Assembly (NCBI GenBank): GCA_030268105.1
Contig: BSDZ01000079.1
Span: forward strand, 1,555,501-1,619,500
Source: Volvox africanus
Lineage: Eukaryota; Chlorophyta; Chlorophyceae; Chlamydomonadales; Volvocaceae
DNA: 64,000 nt
Direction: 5' to 3'
The notes below the pieces were generated by a model. That model ran no database searches. It saw nothing but the letters and a program-made list of their open reading frames with translations, and had not been told where the DNA came from. The translations under genes and the position numbers were made by a program. Shown here one piece after another: positions 27,102-42,300 of the stretch. How positions within the stretch are numbered: position 1 is the stretch's first letter; every line of letters starts with the position of its first letter.

Positions 27102-30018
27102 TATGTATATATATAGTTATATAGTTATTGTCTTGACCACCGCACAAGTTCGTCCACGAAGCAAGTTGGAGTGTACGTGCCTGGAGGGCTAACTTGTTCC
27201 TTCCGTTCCACGCACGCCGCAATAACATTATGAAATAATGAGCAGGATGGACGGTGCGAGCAGGTAGGGTGTGGTGTATTTAATTTCCTGGAAGCACACG
27301 CACTTACCATATGGTATCCATCCTGCTGCATATTACTAGGTATTAAAAACTCAAGAAAGTTTATAATATGACACTGTAATCTTGACGACCAGACAACCAA
27401 AGGCCGGCATTACGCAGCACCCACCTGTAGGCACTCAAGGCCGACCCCCACTGCTCCGCCCTCCGCCTCCGCCATATTTCCGTCGAAGGTAGTCTTATCA
27501 ACCAGCACAACCATGCGACCACCCACGAACAACGCGCCTGAAGATATTGATGATCCGGAACGTCAAGAGAGGGAACGCACATCTGATGCGGAAACGATCT
27601 AACCTGACTAAACGAACCAAGGCGAGAGACACAGAAAACACTTGCTGCTGGTTCACACGATACATACATCCACAAGCAGTATACATCCCAATGGAAGGCC
27701 GGGGCGGCGGGGCAGCGCAATGAATGCATATATACAGAAACGAATAATGTCTCTTTCTATGTATATTCATTATGTAATTATAGTGTCGTATATATATACG
27801 GATACTATACGGATATATATACGTACATGCATCTAGCTATTTAGCTTCCGTGACAGCTCATCATATTTATTTATGGGTTCTTCGTCCGTGCGTCCGTTCG
27901 TTCGCTATTGTGTGATGCATGACGGCACGGCCTGCCTAGCTAGGGTTGTTGCTATCTAGCTATAACATGAGAACAGCATGCAGCATGCAGCCGTTCATTA
28001 CCACGAACTTGCTACTAAGTACCAGTAGTCATACGTGCATCAATAGCGCACGATGATGTGTCTCAGTAGTGGGCGCAGCAGTCTTGCGTTACGTAAATGT
28101 TCTACCTCGCTGGCACGCATGATATGGAATATCTGGCAGGTATCAACTGTTAACCATGTATACACCCACGTGCCATGCATAGCCATGAATGCAATGTATA
28201 GCCAGTACTCCTTTTATCGACATATGTACCTGCTGAGCCTCCTGCAAGGGAAGCGGTTGCGACGCTGCTGCTGCCACTGCTGGGGCTTAAACCCACACCT
28301 GCCAAGTTTTTAACCATGTCACCGCGTGAAATCACCGCCAGAGATGTGCCATCAGCATTTGTCGTGCTGCTGGCTGACAGAAAGACTGCACCTCCAGCTC
28401 CTGTAGCATAGTTGTTTCTAAGGCCAACGTCTGAAAGCATTACGACTTTGCATCCGTCTGTGTAAATCCCACCACCATGGCCACGACCGGCAAACGATGA
28501 CTGAATGCTGGTTGAGTTGACCTGCGCGTGCGCAGTTGGGCATAAATTCGCGTGATCACGCAAAAGCTGATTCCCACGTACGCATTCGGGGGCAGCAGCT
28601 GCTTCATGAGTACATATTTACGACCATGACCTGCCGGCTAGGTGTCCAGATCAGAGATGACAGGCGAAGAGAGACTGACATGATTCTGTCCCCCCATTTA
28701 CAGGGCTCAGTTGCAATTTACAATGGGGACATGACTCCCGTCCCCCTGCGCATAAACTCTCAAGGATTACAGTTTCCCCGCACGCGTACTCCTATTTTGT
28801 GGAAGCTATACTTCATTACACAAGGGCACAGCATTCTATCCATGACATATCCATGTGTATATGGATATATCTTGCTGGCAACATCACCAAACACTACTGT
28901 ATGTACACTGCGTGATAACTATACCTTCCACCAAGTGTAGTGGTGTTATTTGCTTGGGTGCAAGCACGCACGTACCAGCAGCCAGTTGCAGGATAAAGCA
29001 TGTACTGAGCCGCCACTGCCTGTACCGCCGTCGCGTCCATCGTCTGCAATATTTCCATCCAGAATATTACCATGCAGCGCGGCTGAGGCGTTAAGTTGCA
29101 AGCTGATGGCTCCGCCCAGCCCGGCGGTGTTGAATTGCATCCTGCTTCCCAGCGCAACAAACTGCAACAGGATACAAAGCATGCATGCGTATACAACCAA
29201 GCTAATACACGACATAAGCATATTGGGCATACTGCGCAAGTATACAAGAATCCATTTACTTGGGGCACCTATGCCATGCGTATATACCATGACAAACCGC
29301 TGCTTGTAATACTTAAATTCCAAAGGTTGTAGTGCCATTGTAATGGATTGCCAATATGTTAGTATTTTAGCTTCTAGCTCGGCACCTTCTTATAATCCTG
29401 AGAATTTTTATCAAATTATTATCGGTTTGAGTTAATTCAAAACCTTCACAAACCAATGATAAATAAAACAATCCATAGTCTTTATCCTCCGGGATCAATA
29501 TTTAAAATAATTCCAATCCTCGCTGCGCTAGAGACAGGAATGAAACCTTCTTATGCCATAAATTGCAATGGGAGACCAAATTTAGGTAGAATGGTTTTAG
29601 ATGCGGGAAAAAAATGGCCATGGCTTCTTAAATATGCATGATGCAATAAATACTACTGAAACATGTATAAGCTTAAAATTGCAAAAAATTTAGAGCCTCA
29701 AAAAATTAATGGGTGTGACAGTGCGTCATGTTTGGGGAACTTTGGATGAGGGATGCGGCTGGCATTGAGGTCTGCTCGTTGCAGAGACTTTAAAATGCAT
29801 AGGTGAACAACAGACGGACACATCTAAGGCCCCGTGCGATACGCTGCAGGAATGGCACCTATGGCTTGTCTAGTACTGAGTGTGCTTGCAGCATTATTCG
29901 TGCGTGCTTGTATGTAAATATGTGTGTATGTGTATGTGTATTTGTATTTGTATTTGTATTTGTATTTGTATTTGTATTTGTATTTGTATTAATATTAATA
30001 TTAATATTTGTATGTATA

Positions 30019-30055
<37 letters not shown>

Positions 30056-30102
30056 TTGTATTTGTATTTGTATTAATATTAATATTAATATGTGTATGTA
30101 TA

Positions 30103-30139
<37 letters not shown>

Positions 30140-30282
30140 TAATATTAATAGTAATATGTGTATGTATATGTGTATTTGTATTTGTATTTGTATTTGTATT
30201 TGTATTTGTATTTGTATTTGTATTTGTATTTGTATTTGTATTTGTATTTGTATTTGTATTAATATTAATATTTGTATGTATA

Positions 30283-30325
<43 letters not shown>

Positions 30326-33300
30326 GCGTATGTGCATGTGCATGTGTTACACTTTGAGCGACTTGCCCTGAACGGACAAGTACCGGGGCCCCTGACCGGG
30401 CCGAAGCACATCGCAGATGGGAACACACGGCTTAGTCTGTTTGTCCTGCCATGTGCGTGTGTGTGTGTGTGTGTGTGTCCGTGTATGTGCACACGCGTGT
30501 GTGTGTGTTCATTCTTATGGCCTTCATTTTGAACCACGCGCAGCTGACAGGGCGTCAATGCCCTGACGGAAGACACCTTGCGTAAGCCTATTTCTTTCCA
30601 CAGCTTCAACCTGCCCAGAGATACCTAAACCTAGCCATCCTGCTTGCTCAACACACCTGAAGGTTGGTGCGGCCGCCATCCAGCGACACAGCCCCGCCGC
30701 GTATTGTCGCGAAGTTATTGGCCATTTCGCTGGAGGATAGATAAACCGTGGCGCCCACGAGCCGGCTATCAGAGATTGCAATCCCGCCACCAGTATCACC
30801 CGCATGATTGTAGCTTGCGTTGAAGGCGTCAAGGAGAATCGACCCACGGGTCGCCACGAATAGTGCAGCACCCCCTCGACCGCTGGAAGCCGAGTTGTCA
30901 GCTGCCGTAACGTTAGTTACTACAGCAACCAGCTCATGACGCTGCAGGTCAAAAGCGAGGGCGCTCAAGTGGGAGATCTTGTGAACATATTTTCCAGATG
31001 ATACGTGCATCCGTACATGTTTTTTATGGTAATAATAATGATGGTGCACGCACGATACAACTTTAATTTGAAAATACAATTAAACAATTCGTCTGTCTGT
31101 CACCAGAAATGAAACCTGACGTATCTGGTCACAAAATTGATTCGTAATGAATGCATCGCGACAACAGCATTACCTATTTTGGTGAGCAGGAAAAGATATA
31201 GCCTATTAGCCTAACGCGATCATTACGGCGCACGAAAATCATGCGCCAGCAAGCGTAAACAGAGCTCGCTGAAGCACGAACGTATGCAGCGGGACACATG
31301 CATGCATTGGGATGTACGAACATTGCACATAGGCACCGCCAAAGCAATATCTATCGATCGATACATGTGTATGACCATGTCGAATTATGTACAAAAACTG
31401 CTGGAAGCTGCATTCTTGGTTACCTTTGAGTGGATGACAGACTGTGATTCTTGGGAGAGGCGCTGCACCCAGCTATCTCCTAGCTGCCTCTGAAAGCCAT
31501 CCATGCAAATTAAGTTCTCAACCTCGGGAGTGACTGTGAACGCCCGCATCGTAACATAGACTCCGCCGCCTTCTGACGCTGTATTATTGATAAAGGTCAC
31601 AGCCTCCAGATGGGTGCAATGTGCATTGGATAGCCAAATGGCACCCCCGGAAACTCCGGCCACATTCTCCAACAAGGCAGAGCCATTAACCTGATGATGA
31701 GGATGATGAGGATGAAGAGGAGGAGGAGGAGGAGGAGGAGGAGGATCAGTGCCCGCGACGAACGTGATTGCATTGGTGGCGAATCAAAGGAATGCCGCAG
31801 GGCGTAAATACGAGTGTCATGTGCTCCGCGGCAGGAAGAAGAGAGAGCTCGCTCGTTATGACCGAGTGTTTTATTCATGAAGCTGTTAGCTGGCACTGCG
31901 ACCAGGAATGTGTGTACTATGTACGGCACACAATCACGATACAAGGTGCAGAAGCGCCTATTCAGCATGTTGAGAGGTCTTCCGGCACTCCACTACTACA
32001 ATGGATGTCCAGGACCATTCCGGACACGTCTTCCACCTAAAGGCTGATATAATGCGGTTCATAGTCAGCGGATAGTGGGGGATGCGTTAGGACTTGTGAC
32101 AATACCATAGATACATGCCTGGGATCCCGTCCCCACAGAATTTGTGTGAAATTCGATGTGCACTTTTCCGCCACAATTTTTCATCCATCACTCCATCCTT
32201 CCATCCTTGCCTATACGTACACACGCCCGTTACGCAGGGAAGGAAAACAGACATGTGCATGTACCCACCCTACCTGCACAAAGGTAGCGGACTCAACCCA
32301 CACCGCGCCCCCGGATACGCCAGCACGGTTCCCGATCGAAACACTGTCACTTATGAGGATCGAGGGCGCCGCCATGCTGTACACTGCACCACCATTTCGT
32401 AGTGCCTCGTTGTCTAAGAACTGGCAGGCGTAGATAGTCAGATGCACGCTGGTAGTGAAGATGGAGCCACCGTCTTGGGTATAACCTTTGTTTCTCGTAA
32501 GGTTGCAATTGTGAAATGTAACCGACGGGGCCTGTTTGTGTGCAGAGTGAAGAAACGTAACTTACGAATGTGGAAATCTGACATCGCCCAAAGAAATAGT
32601 GTATCCGTCCCGAAGAGCACTATTCACTTCGTTCACATGCAGCAACCTGTGGAGTCTCTATGTGAGTATACATTAAAAACATACATTAAAACCATACCAT
32701 ACATTAAAACTAATAACATGTTTCGATAAACAACACAGGACGGTTACTCTGACTGCAAACAGTTGTATGTTTCACGTTGTGTATTTTGAGTGATCGGGTG
32801 AAAAAATATTATACTATTATTACCTCAAGCTGCGAGATGGTGACTTGGTGCCCCACTGCCACACCTCCACCAGACAGTTTAGCCACATTGTCAGTCAGGG
32901 TCGAGTTTTCAAACTGTGTGGAGCAAGACAGCAGCGACATCCCGCCACCCTGCCCATCCGCCTGGTTACTGTCCATTTTGACGTTGGTGACCTCCATGGC
33001 GGCAGTGCAGCTGGTCGCGAAGACAGCGCCCCCAGCAGTGGAGATTCCTAGAGCCTGTCATCACCACCAGTTATTCATCCGATTCATCCTCCCAAATTTC
33101 ATATAACACAAACATTCACGCAGGCTATTACTGCGGTAAGGGGGCTGCCATACATTGAAACAAAATACGGAACGATTGGGGTTTAATGTAATTAGACATG
33201 ACAGATGAAACAGCTGAATCATCCAGTATTAGTGTCAATGCAAGGACAGAGCGCGCGTAGCTCACCACACTAGCACTTGATGAGACCGTGCTTCCAACTC

Positions 33301-36300
33301 CATTGCCAGCAATATTTTCAGAGAAGACGCAATTCCTCAGACGCACAGCAGACGTAACGTGGTACAAGGCACCCCCGGAATTGCTGACAGTATTGCGGCG
33401 GAACTCGCATCCCTCAATGAGGACCTGGGAAAGGGAATCGTGCGTTGCCAGATGGTCGGTTGCGCAGAGAATGAACCAACAACAATCCTGTCTTGTATGG
33501 AATGGTATGACGGTGACATATACTAATGAAATCTGCATGTTATGCCAAAACAGCAGGCTAGCTTAAACTACAGTGTATGTACCCACATACTCATACATGA
33601 TGAACCGGCTCATGGAACTTACTAATGCCATTAAGTGCACCCACTGAATTATTTTTACTGTGTAACTGGATCCAATTAAGCGTCTGGGTATATGAGGTTT
33701 ACAGGTTAAGCCAACTCAAACGGCTAAATGAGCCTCCCATACGGGGACTTATAACATGTTTCTTTGAGCGAGGCTCCAGTTGTTCCTGCTGGTACTCTCC
33801 TGGCGGGATAGGATAGCAATTGCTTGTTGCATTCCGGGTGATTCATTCCTTCCAGCTGATGTAAGTGGCGTTTGTTGAAGTATCGAACATTCATGGCATG
33901 GCGTCCACTCTTCCTCCAGTGCACCCTCCTTATCATGGCTCTGAAGTTATCAGCGCTTGATTTGTCTTTCCCTTTGGCTTCGGGTTCAGCTATGGCTTCA
34001 CTCTGTTTTCATGATCTTCCGTCCGGCTTGATGGGATTCTTGCGTGGGATTCTTGGCATTCTGGGCGCAAGAAATCTTATTGGGTTGGGACCGACTTAAT
34101 ATATTCTCACAAGTCAGCTGGCTGAGTTGCCTGAGTTGGTTCAGGAATGAGGGCTTCAGTCTGGTGAGGCTCTCTCATCTGTTGGAGAGCTGGGTTGCTG
34201 CTCTCCTTCAACCGGATTGGGTATGCAGACTTCTGCATGCTCAGTGTTGCTTGGTCTCCCGGTTCAGTGCTCCTTACGGCAGCATTGGCTAGCTTCTGTG
34301 AGCGGGACATTCTGAAAGCCCAACCAGTCATGGATAAGGCCCTGATAGCTCATAGCCCCCGTGAGAGCAGTGACAACTGCTGAGTTGCAGTCCTGCCTGA
34401 TTTCAAGCCAGAGCATCCTCTAAGATAGCCTGAGAGTTAAGGTGCCATGATAGCTTATTAAAGGTCGCAAGTTTCATCCAGACTGCCAACGGCTTGTTTC
34501 TTAACGAAAACAGGGGTGGTAAAAGATGATACTAATCCTAGTACTAATACAAATACTAGTAATAATAATGCTGATGCTGATGTTGATAACAATAACAACA
34601 ATTGTAACAATAGTAATAATGATTATGACGATGATGATGATGATGCCAGAGGCAGGGTGCCACTCGGCCGCAAGTGGTGAAGGGGGTCTTATCCACGTTA
34701 CGTGTTTGGTTCTCACGGGCTGGTCGTGGTCATGGTTGTAAGCCCTTTCGATGACCCTACTGAAACTGGCAACCCTTGTGAAAGCCTATGGGTCTGCAAT
34801 TGAAGGGCTGTAGTCATCTTCAGATGGTGGACGGCTATGAGAGGGTATCCAGGGCATATGTCCAAGGATGGATATGGCCGTCTTTGCAAGTATTAAAATC
34901 AGGTATTCAGTATTCAGCTGTATTCAGCTGGTATGGTAGATCCCAGGTAGAACCCAGGACTTTCTATGTCCAGTTTAAGTTCCAGAATACCTAATGGGGG
35001 TACGATATACAGACTTCTGGCCCGATCAGGCCCCGATCAGGCAACACGCATCTGTCCCAGATGCCCACACAGCCCTGCGGGTGTGTGACCTATGGAGGCA
35101 CAACTAAACATCTCTGGGAGTGCCCCATAGTGCAAGCAGTACGAGAACAGATACCCTGATCATAGACCGATGGCTTCCCCTATCAACTTAGGAGAGGTCG
35201 CCGGGGGCGGTCTACCAGCTTTGCGTTTGTGAGCATGACACCAAGACATCTCACAGTCGACATGCACCCGCTGTCTACCTTCAGAGTAACCCTGCTTTCC
35301 CCAGACATTGGCATATTATATTTGGCGACCCAGTCAGCCGGACGCAGAGGGCTTCAAGGTTGTTATCGATTTCCCTCCGCCCCCTGCAACCTATCCGTTT
35401 GCCGTTCAAGGAGGAACCCCAGAGTAGCTCTGCGCTTGGGCCTCGTGTAAGGCGCCACCTGCGAGCAGCTGCGCTTTATGATGAGGCAAACCACAGTTAT
35501 CACCATCGGGCCCTCCAAGCGGCTGGCCAGCGGGACTTAGCGGAGCCTGCCGTTAAGGGGCTTGGTCAGGTTCATAGTTCTGTGGTTCACGGTCACTGTA
35601 TTGATTCCCCCTTCATGTTAGGGCTCAGGTGGCCTGGGTAGCTGCACCGGTCGTCAGAGACCTATCCTATCCTAGGCTTGTTATTCGTGCTACGGGTCAG
35701 GGTTCGTTCATGGGCTCGTTCAGGGGTCGTTCATGGGCTCCCTGCTCCTGCCAACTCATACAGCCCCAGCCGCGGCGAGTATGGGTAAAGGTCCTGCGTG
35801 TGTTAAGCGGCTTTTTTCCGTACCTTCATACTTCCTGGCACAGTCCTTCCACCAGCAATGTGCATGCATCTCGGCACCAGCTTCAAGACAGGAGACCATG
35901 ACGAATAGTCAGCAGGTATGTGTCATAAGCAGCATCCCTGGGCACGTACGCGCGGCAAGTTATCTCTGCACCTACCTTCTCGGCAACTTGATTCTCCTGA
36001 TCACCATATTGAAGTGATGGCGGAACGACCTGGCATGCAGATATAGCATTTGAAAGTGGCGGAATTCTGTCTGTGATGATGGCCTAATCGATTTCTGTGT
36101 GTGCAGATGTGCAGGTGCGTGTTTACGAGGGTATGTGCAAGGTATGTGAGTGTCTCCCACATCACAGGGCAGCTGACCCTTTAACTAAGGCCTGCGTACG
36201 AAAACATTATTATAAAAGCTCATCGTGACGCACGTGCAGGGTTAAGCAGCTTCAGCTCCTGAACGACTATCTCCGCCTCGTAGGGCTTGTATGCGTGTCT

Positions 36301-39300
36301 GTTTGCGTCTGTCTGTGAGTGTATGTGCGCGCACGCACATGCATGCGCGTGCGTAGGACACCTTTGTGTACATCCCTACCAACAGGCAGAGCCTTAAAGG
36401 CAATGAGCCCGAGAGCTACACAGGAAAAATCCAAATAACCTATGGTAGCGGATTGTATGGGAATTGCATTCGTACATAACATGCATGGTGCCTGAGCAGT
36501 GGAGGCAATGTTTCAATGTGTGCAACTGGCAAGATGCGCGTAATGAATGAAAATGCTCCAGCCGCGAGATACAAGAAGATAGGACAAACACCAGCGAGAC
36601 TTGGAGATACGGTCCTCACGCACCTGCAGATGTACGGCCCCTCCCTGCGTACGCACAGGAATCAAGAACGAATATCCATAATCAACCGTGCGTGTGACAT
36701 TTAGCTGCTTGTCAGTAGTACTAGCTCTTGTTTTGCAACATTAAACGCTGAGATCTATAATGATATATGTAAATGGACTGATTTCACGACGTTCCCGCCC
36801 CTCCTTAAAACATGCCATAATGATAAAGCCGTACCTGCGTCACTAGTACCTGCTCGCTTGTCACATTTACCCCTGCACCTCACGTTCCTGCCTTTGCTAA
36901 CTTACTGTCTTCACACATAATACTACCTAACGATTATTGTACCATGTGCATTTCTGCCTCCTGAGTCGTTCTTACCTCTAGACTTGCATAATTGTCCAGG
37001 AAATGAGTATCTACGATCTTGATGTTGATAAAATAAGCCTGAAAGTAAAGGGCATGCACGTCGGGATAAAAGAATCACAGTGGCACGAATCCTTCCTAGA
37101 GAGGATTTAAAACTTATTACCCATATATACATACTTCGGAGCAACGTCATCGTGGAAATGAACGACGGTGCGTGATTTCTTGAATGGCATGCATACATGG
37201 ATGGCGCGAAGCTCTCATTGATTATTTTAACGTAGGTACGCAAGCAGGTGCCAAGCAAGCAAGTGCATACGCTTTCAACCTTCAATCGCCATCCAAGCAA
37301 TCCGGTGATATCATTATTACGATAACATACATCTTATGACTGTGTCTTGCTTCAGTTACTTACACACGGACCCACGCACCTTCAGGGCGCCCGACCGGCC
37401 ACCGGCAGTGTTGTTCTGAAATGTGTTGTTTCTCAGATCCAAGGCAAATGTTCTATTGGATGAGATACTGGAGGACGAAGTGAAGCCAATGGCCGCGAGA
37501 GCACCCTGGGCAGAGCAAACAGGGGACCGTTGCACGATTACTACCATACCCCTACCAACTCATAGGGGTATAAAAGTTGTCAACATTTCATACCAGGGGT
37601 TCAGTTGCGGGTTAGAGGCTGTTTAGCGCTGTTTGGCACCTGTTATACCCCCTATAGTTGGTATGAATACATGATATTGATTATCAATAACAGCATGAGT
37701 GTAACCGATCATGGCAGTATGCACGGTACAGCATGCAGTAAATTACATGTAAAACGGCCTGCATGTCATAATAGTCACCAGCGGACAGTTGTGCCCATTC
37801 ACCATCATCCCTCATCATCCTGTTCATATCCCCACATACACTGCACACCTCAGAATACGTTCTACATATACTTCTAATGTTTCACCTAACTCAATGTTAA
37901 AGATTTGGCAGATCATCAAAGGTGGGCCCCGCTCTTTCGTCAGCTTCGAGAGGATGGCTTTTCTGGCGAAAATGTTTTCCGTACTGGCTTTCTGCTATAC
38001 ACATTCATCTGGCTTTTCGCAGACTCCATCCAACTGAAACTATGGAGTCTTTGGTCTCTATCAGAAAATATGGAGTCCAATTTTTAACATGAATGCATAT
38101 GGAGCACTCAGATGTATTGTGTTAGCTAGCAGGTAAAATAACCACATCTGCCGCAACGCAAACCATCATGCAAACCATCAAACCATCTTGCACCATTAAT
38201 ACCAATTCGCATTCATCTCAAGGCAATACAATTCCTTATACACCGTTACATGAATATATACAGTCATAAACAGAGGAGTATAGATGTGGACAATCATGCA
38301 AGGCAACCCTCTTAACAACCCTCAGGTTTACATCATATTGCTGGGACCCTGACCTACTCTGACCTACCACGTCTCCCCCAACAGCTGAGTTGGCCTCAAA
38401 TATGGTATTCTGAACAGACATGCTGCAGAGCTCCACATAGAACGCCCCTCCTTGATATGCTGCGTTGCCCCAAATCCTTGCCTGCAAGCGGGAAAACAAT
38501 TTTAAAGAGTCCAACCGCTTTAATGCCGTTATCACTGTTGTACGTGCCGTGATGTAACTATTCCTTAATAAATCTGCAGATATAGGACATAAGCATGCAC
38601 GGATTAGATAGTTTATCACCACTCCTAAGTTGATAAAGAAGCCGCCAGCCTATTTGATCAGGGTATCTGATCAGAGCGCAAGAAGCCCTTCGTCAGCCCT
38701 TCCCCCCCTAATGGGTCCACATCGACCCTGTAATCAGTAACTGGCCCATTCTGGGGGTACCCCATTGCAAGGGGGTAAATGCATCTAGGCTGCTGGACAG
38801 GATGAGCATGAGTAAAGAGATGGAAGAGGAGCGGGGCACACTAAACAGGCACAGAAATATTGGCAGTGGGTGTCGGAGGTGTACATGCATGTGTGTTTTA
38901 GAGATAACTATGAAGTCCGTTTCGATGCATTTACCCCCTTGCAATGGGGTACCCCCAGAATGGGCCAGTTACTGATTACAGGGTCGATGTGGACCCATTA
39001 GGGGGGGAAGGGCTGACATAAGAAAGTCTGGTAAGCTTCCCTATATCGTACCCCCAGTAGATACTCTGGATCATCAATTCACTAATCGTGGCTGCTCTGA
39101 CATGCGTGCACGTGGATGGCGGAGTGATAACTCACATCGCTCAGGTTGGCAGGACCTACGCAATCAGCAATGTACGCAGCTCCTCCTGAGTTGTCCGAAC
39201 CGGCAACTATGAATGTGCCGGCGCTGTTAGTGATCATGTCCAAGTCTTCCATGTCCACTTGCCAGCCTGATAGCCACAATGCGCCTCCGGCCGCACGTGC

Positions 39301-42300
39301 ATAGTTGTCTTGAAATCTCACGCCGTACAAGGTAGCAACGGAAGTCTGCTGCACGGAAGGTCATGAATTCCCCCCATAAGCGGTCATTTCTGAAGAGGGA
39401 TTTCTCGTTTAACTGTTCAATAAGACCAATGGTAAAATTGTACATTCAGGGGGCAAAGCTCTGTTTTCATCTATCTGCAAGCACAGACAGCGCACAGACA
39501 TCTGCTTAGGTGCATGCGATAAAATTTGCCCTGTGCGTGTAGTATTCATTATACAGAATGCTGCTGGGATACACATGGATATGGAAAACTAGACAAAACA
39601 GCCAAAAACGCCATCAACATATACCCAGCCTGACCTGCTCTCCCGTCGCAGCTTTCGCATAGACAGCACCCCCAGCTATCTCAGCCTCGTTGCCTTGAAG
39701 AGCGGAACTCCGAACAGTCAGATTGGACGAGGAGGCCAGGTACACCGCCCCACCCAACAGCTTAGCTTCATTGTAGTGAAGCCGGCAATTCAGTATACCG
39801 ACTGGCAAGGCGTCCACAAACAAACACCCGCCATGCTCCATCTCTGCTCTATTGTTCGTCAGGTTGCTGTTCACCAGGTAAAGCGGAAAGTCCTTTATCG
39901 GGAAAGGCGGGAAATAGGCACGGTAACTCAGCTCGAAGGCAGGAATTTGAGGAGTTTAAAATCTATCCAATGGAAAGGATGCGCGGATGAATTCTGAATT
40001 TTCACGGTAGAAGATAATGGAGCGAGGTTGTGAAGCCCTACAACTTACCTCAACATTTTCGCTGAGCACGTTGCGACCCACTGCAACCGCGCCCCCAGAA
40101 AACGTTGCCACATTATAAGCAATGTGTGATCCGTCCACTGTAACCATGCAGCTTTGAAGTGCCAGAGCTCCTCCTCTTCCGTTTGCTTTGTTGTAGGACA
40201 ATATGCTATCAACAAGCAGCGTTGGGCTGTGAACACCATGGATGGCGCCACCAGAGCTGTCCCAAGCGCCTCGGTTGCCATCCGCCCCGGCAGCTGTGTT
40301 ATTGAGGAATTGGCAGCTAAAAATGTGAACTACTGACGCAGTGTAGTATAGGGCGCCTCCTGAGTCACCCGCACTGTTGCCGAGGAATTGGCAGTGGTCG
40401 ACTTTTGCCTAAAAAGTAAAAAGAGGCAGCCAAAAGACAGTCACTTGCAACATGATATTTAATGATGTTGCTTACACACATCTGCATGCAGATGAATGAA
40501 TGCTGCAGGGTGAGGACTGTCATCCGCTCGTACGACGGCAAGCACCATTTCAAGAGACTTTTTCGGCTCACAACTACTACAGCAACGGTGGCTTGTGGGG
40601 CCGGACATGTTTGCACTCTCCCTCCCCTGGAGGAGGGAAAGTGTAGTAATCGTACACGTACACACCAGCACGTATATATGATATCGATGATCAATCTCCA
40701 TTATGTACAGACATTTTCCATTTGCGCACGCTAAACCAAAAATATAGTTGCCCACGCAACACGTTCCAGAACTCCCAAGGCCAATCACACATTTAGAAGC
40801 AGAGGTATGCATATGTTCTAAAGTGAGTGTGCTACGTGCGTAGCTAAGCAGTGCGCTAGCTAGCTAGCCAGCCAACAAGGACCCACGTACCACTGTTGTG
40901 TTATCTGTTGTCAGTATCTCGGACCACGGCACGTCCTACATACGTTTATGCATTGATGGCGTTGGTACGGAATGAGAAAAACATTTATCAATATTGAGCG
41001 GAAAACCTATCTTGGATCCTCACATTTGGGAACATGGTAAGGTGCAGGGCTGGCAAGCACTGTGCACGACAACATGTCCATGCGTGCATGATACGCCCAT
41101 ATGTGCCTACGATTTGATGAAATGACTACCTGACATCCCCAAGGACGGGCTCATTGATAAATCACGAATAAATTGTAGTGATGTAAATGAATGCGACGGC
41201 CGAACGCACAGCACGAACACGGGCATTTATAACCACACCTAGATGTGTTATCTCATAAGCTCTTTATTGGTTGCACAAATGCACATATGTATATCTCATA
41301 TATAGCGAAACCTTACTTACCGCAAGTAAGGGTAAGTAAGGGCAAGTAAGGAAGACCGCCCCTCCCTGCGCATAGTCCCACGCCCCATAATGGGCGTCCA
41401 TGATAAGGGTCCAGACGATCATCGAAGGGGAAAAGTGTGCGTGCAAAGAAGAGTTCATCGTCAGTGGCGGCGTAATGTATCGGTGCATGTGGGATGCATG
41501 ACAAGCGAAGGCAAGGTGGTTGCTTGCACATGCATTAAATCAGCCAACACCGACTACTTGTATATTGGGCGTCTTAAAACCAGGACAGGCAAGAAGGATG
41601 GCGGGGACATGCAGCCTCATAGCACAAAGCAACCATGGTTAATTACAAGCAAGGAATGGTTTCACCAATCGCATCCTTTCCAAGAGCAGATAACGTACAA
41701 CGTACAATTACAAGGCATGTAATGGCTTCGTATGTGAATTATGCCGACGCACAATGCATGCCCAGATGCATATTTGCAGCGTGAACCCACCCTGCCGCTT
41801 TCAAGAGCCTTGTTACCCTGAAACACAACATCCTTGGCCGAGAAAAGGCTACGATTAGCCTGGATAACACCGACATGAGATGGGCAATTGGAACGCAGTA
41901 AGTGGGCATTAAAGCATTCTATCACGGATTTTAGGTAGGGCATGTACTTCAGACCTATCTAGCTGGATACGCACTGCTGAGGCCACACGGTGAAAGGATC
42001 ATGCAAGGCAACATGCATCGCCTACTGTTCGTATTACTCATTCACACCAAAACCACAACTTCGTCAGACCTTGTTTGCCGTGCTAGTTAATTACACAGGA
42101 TAATCGAAAATGTACACTTTCCATCATCAGCTTCAAGCAGGAATTCTCTTGCACAAGGCGTGATGTATTATTATCTAATCCATATCGGAACGGTTGATTC
42201 TCGATGTAGTTCACATAAGCAGACGCATGTGCAAAATATACTTCACTACTATGAGTTGCACCAGTTTGCATTGGTCACAGACACCACGTCAGATATAAGC

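Noticed and set aside
29803..30428. Long open frames (150-190 codons) on both strands
   Set aside because: They translate the stop-free hexanucleotide array in several frames into repeated dipeptides; no real protein.
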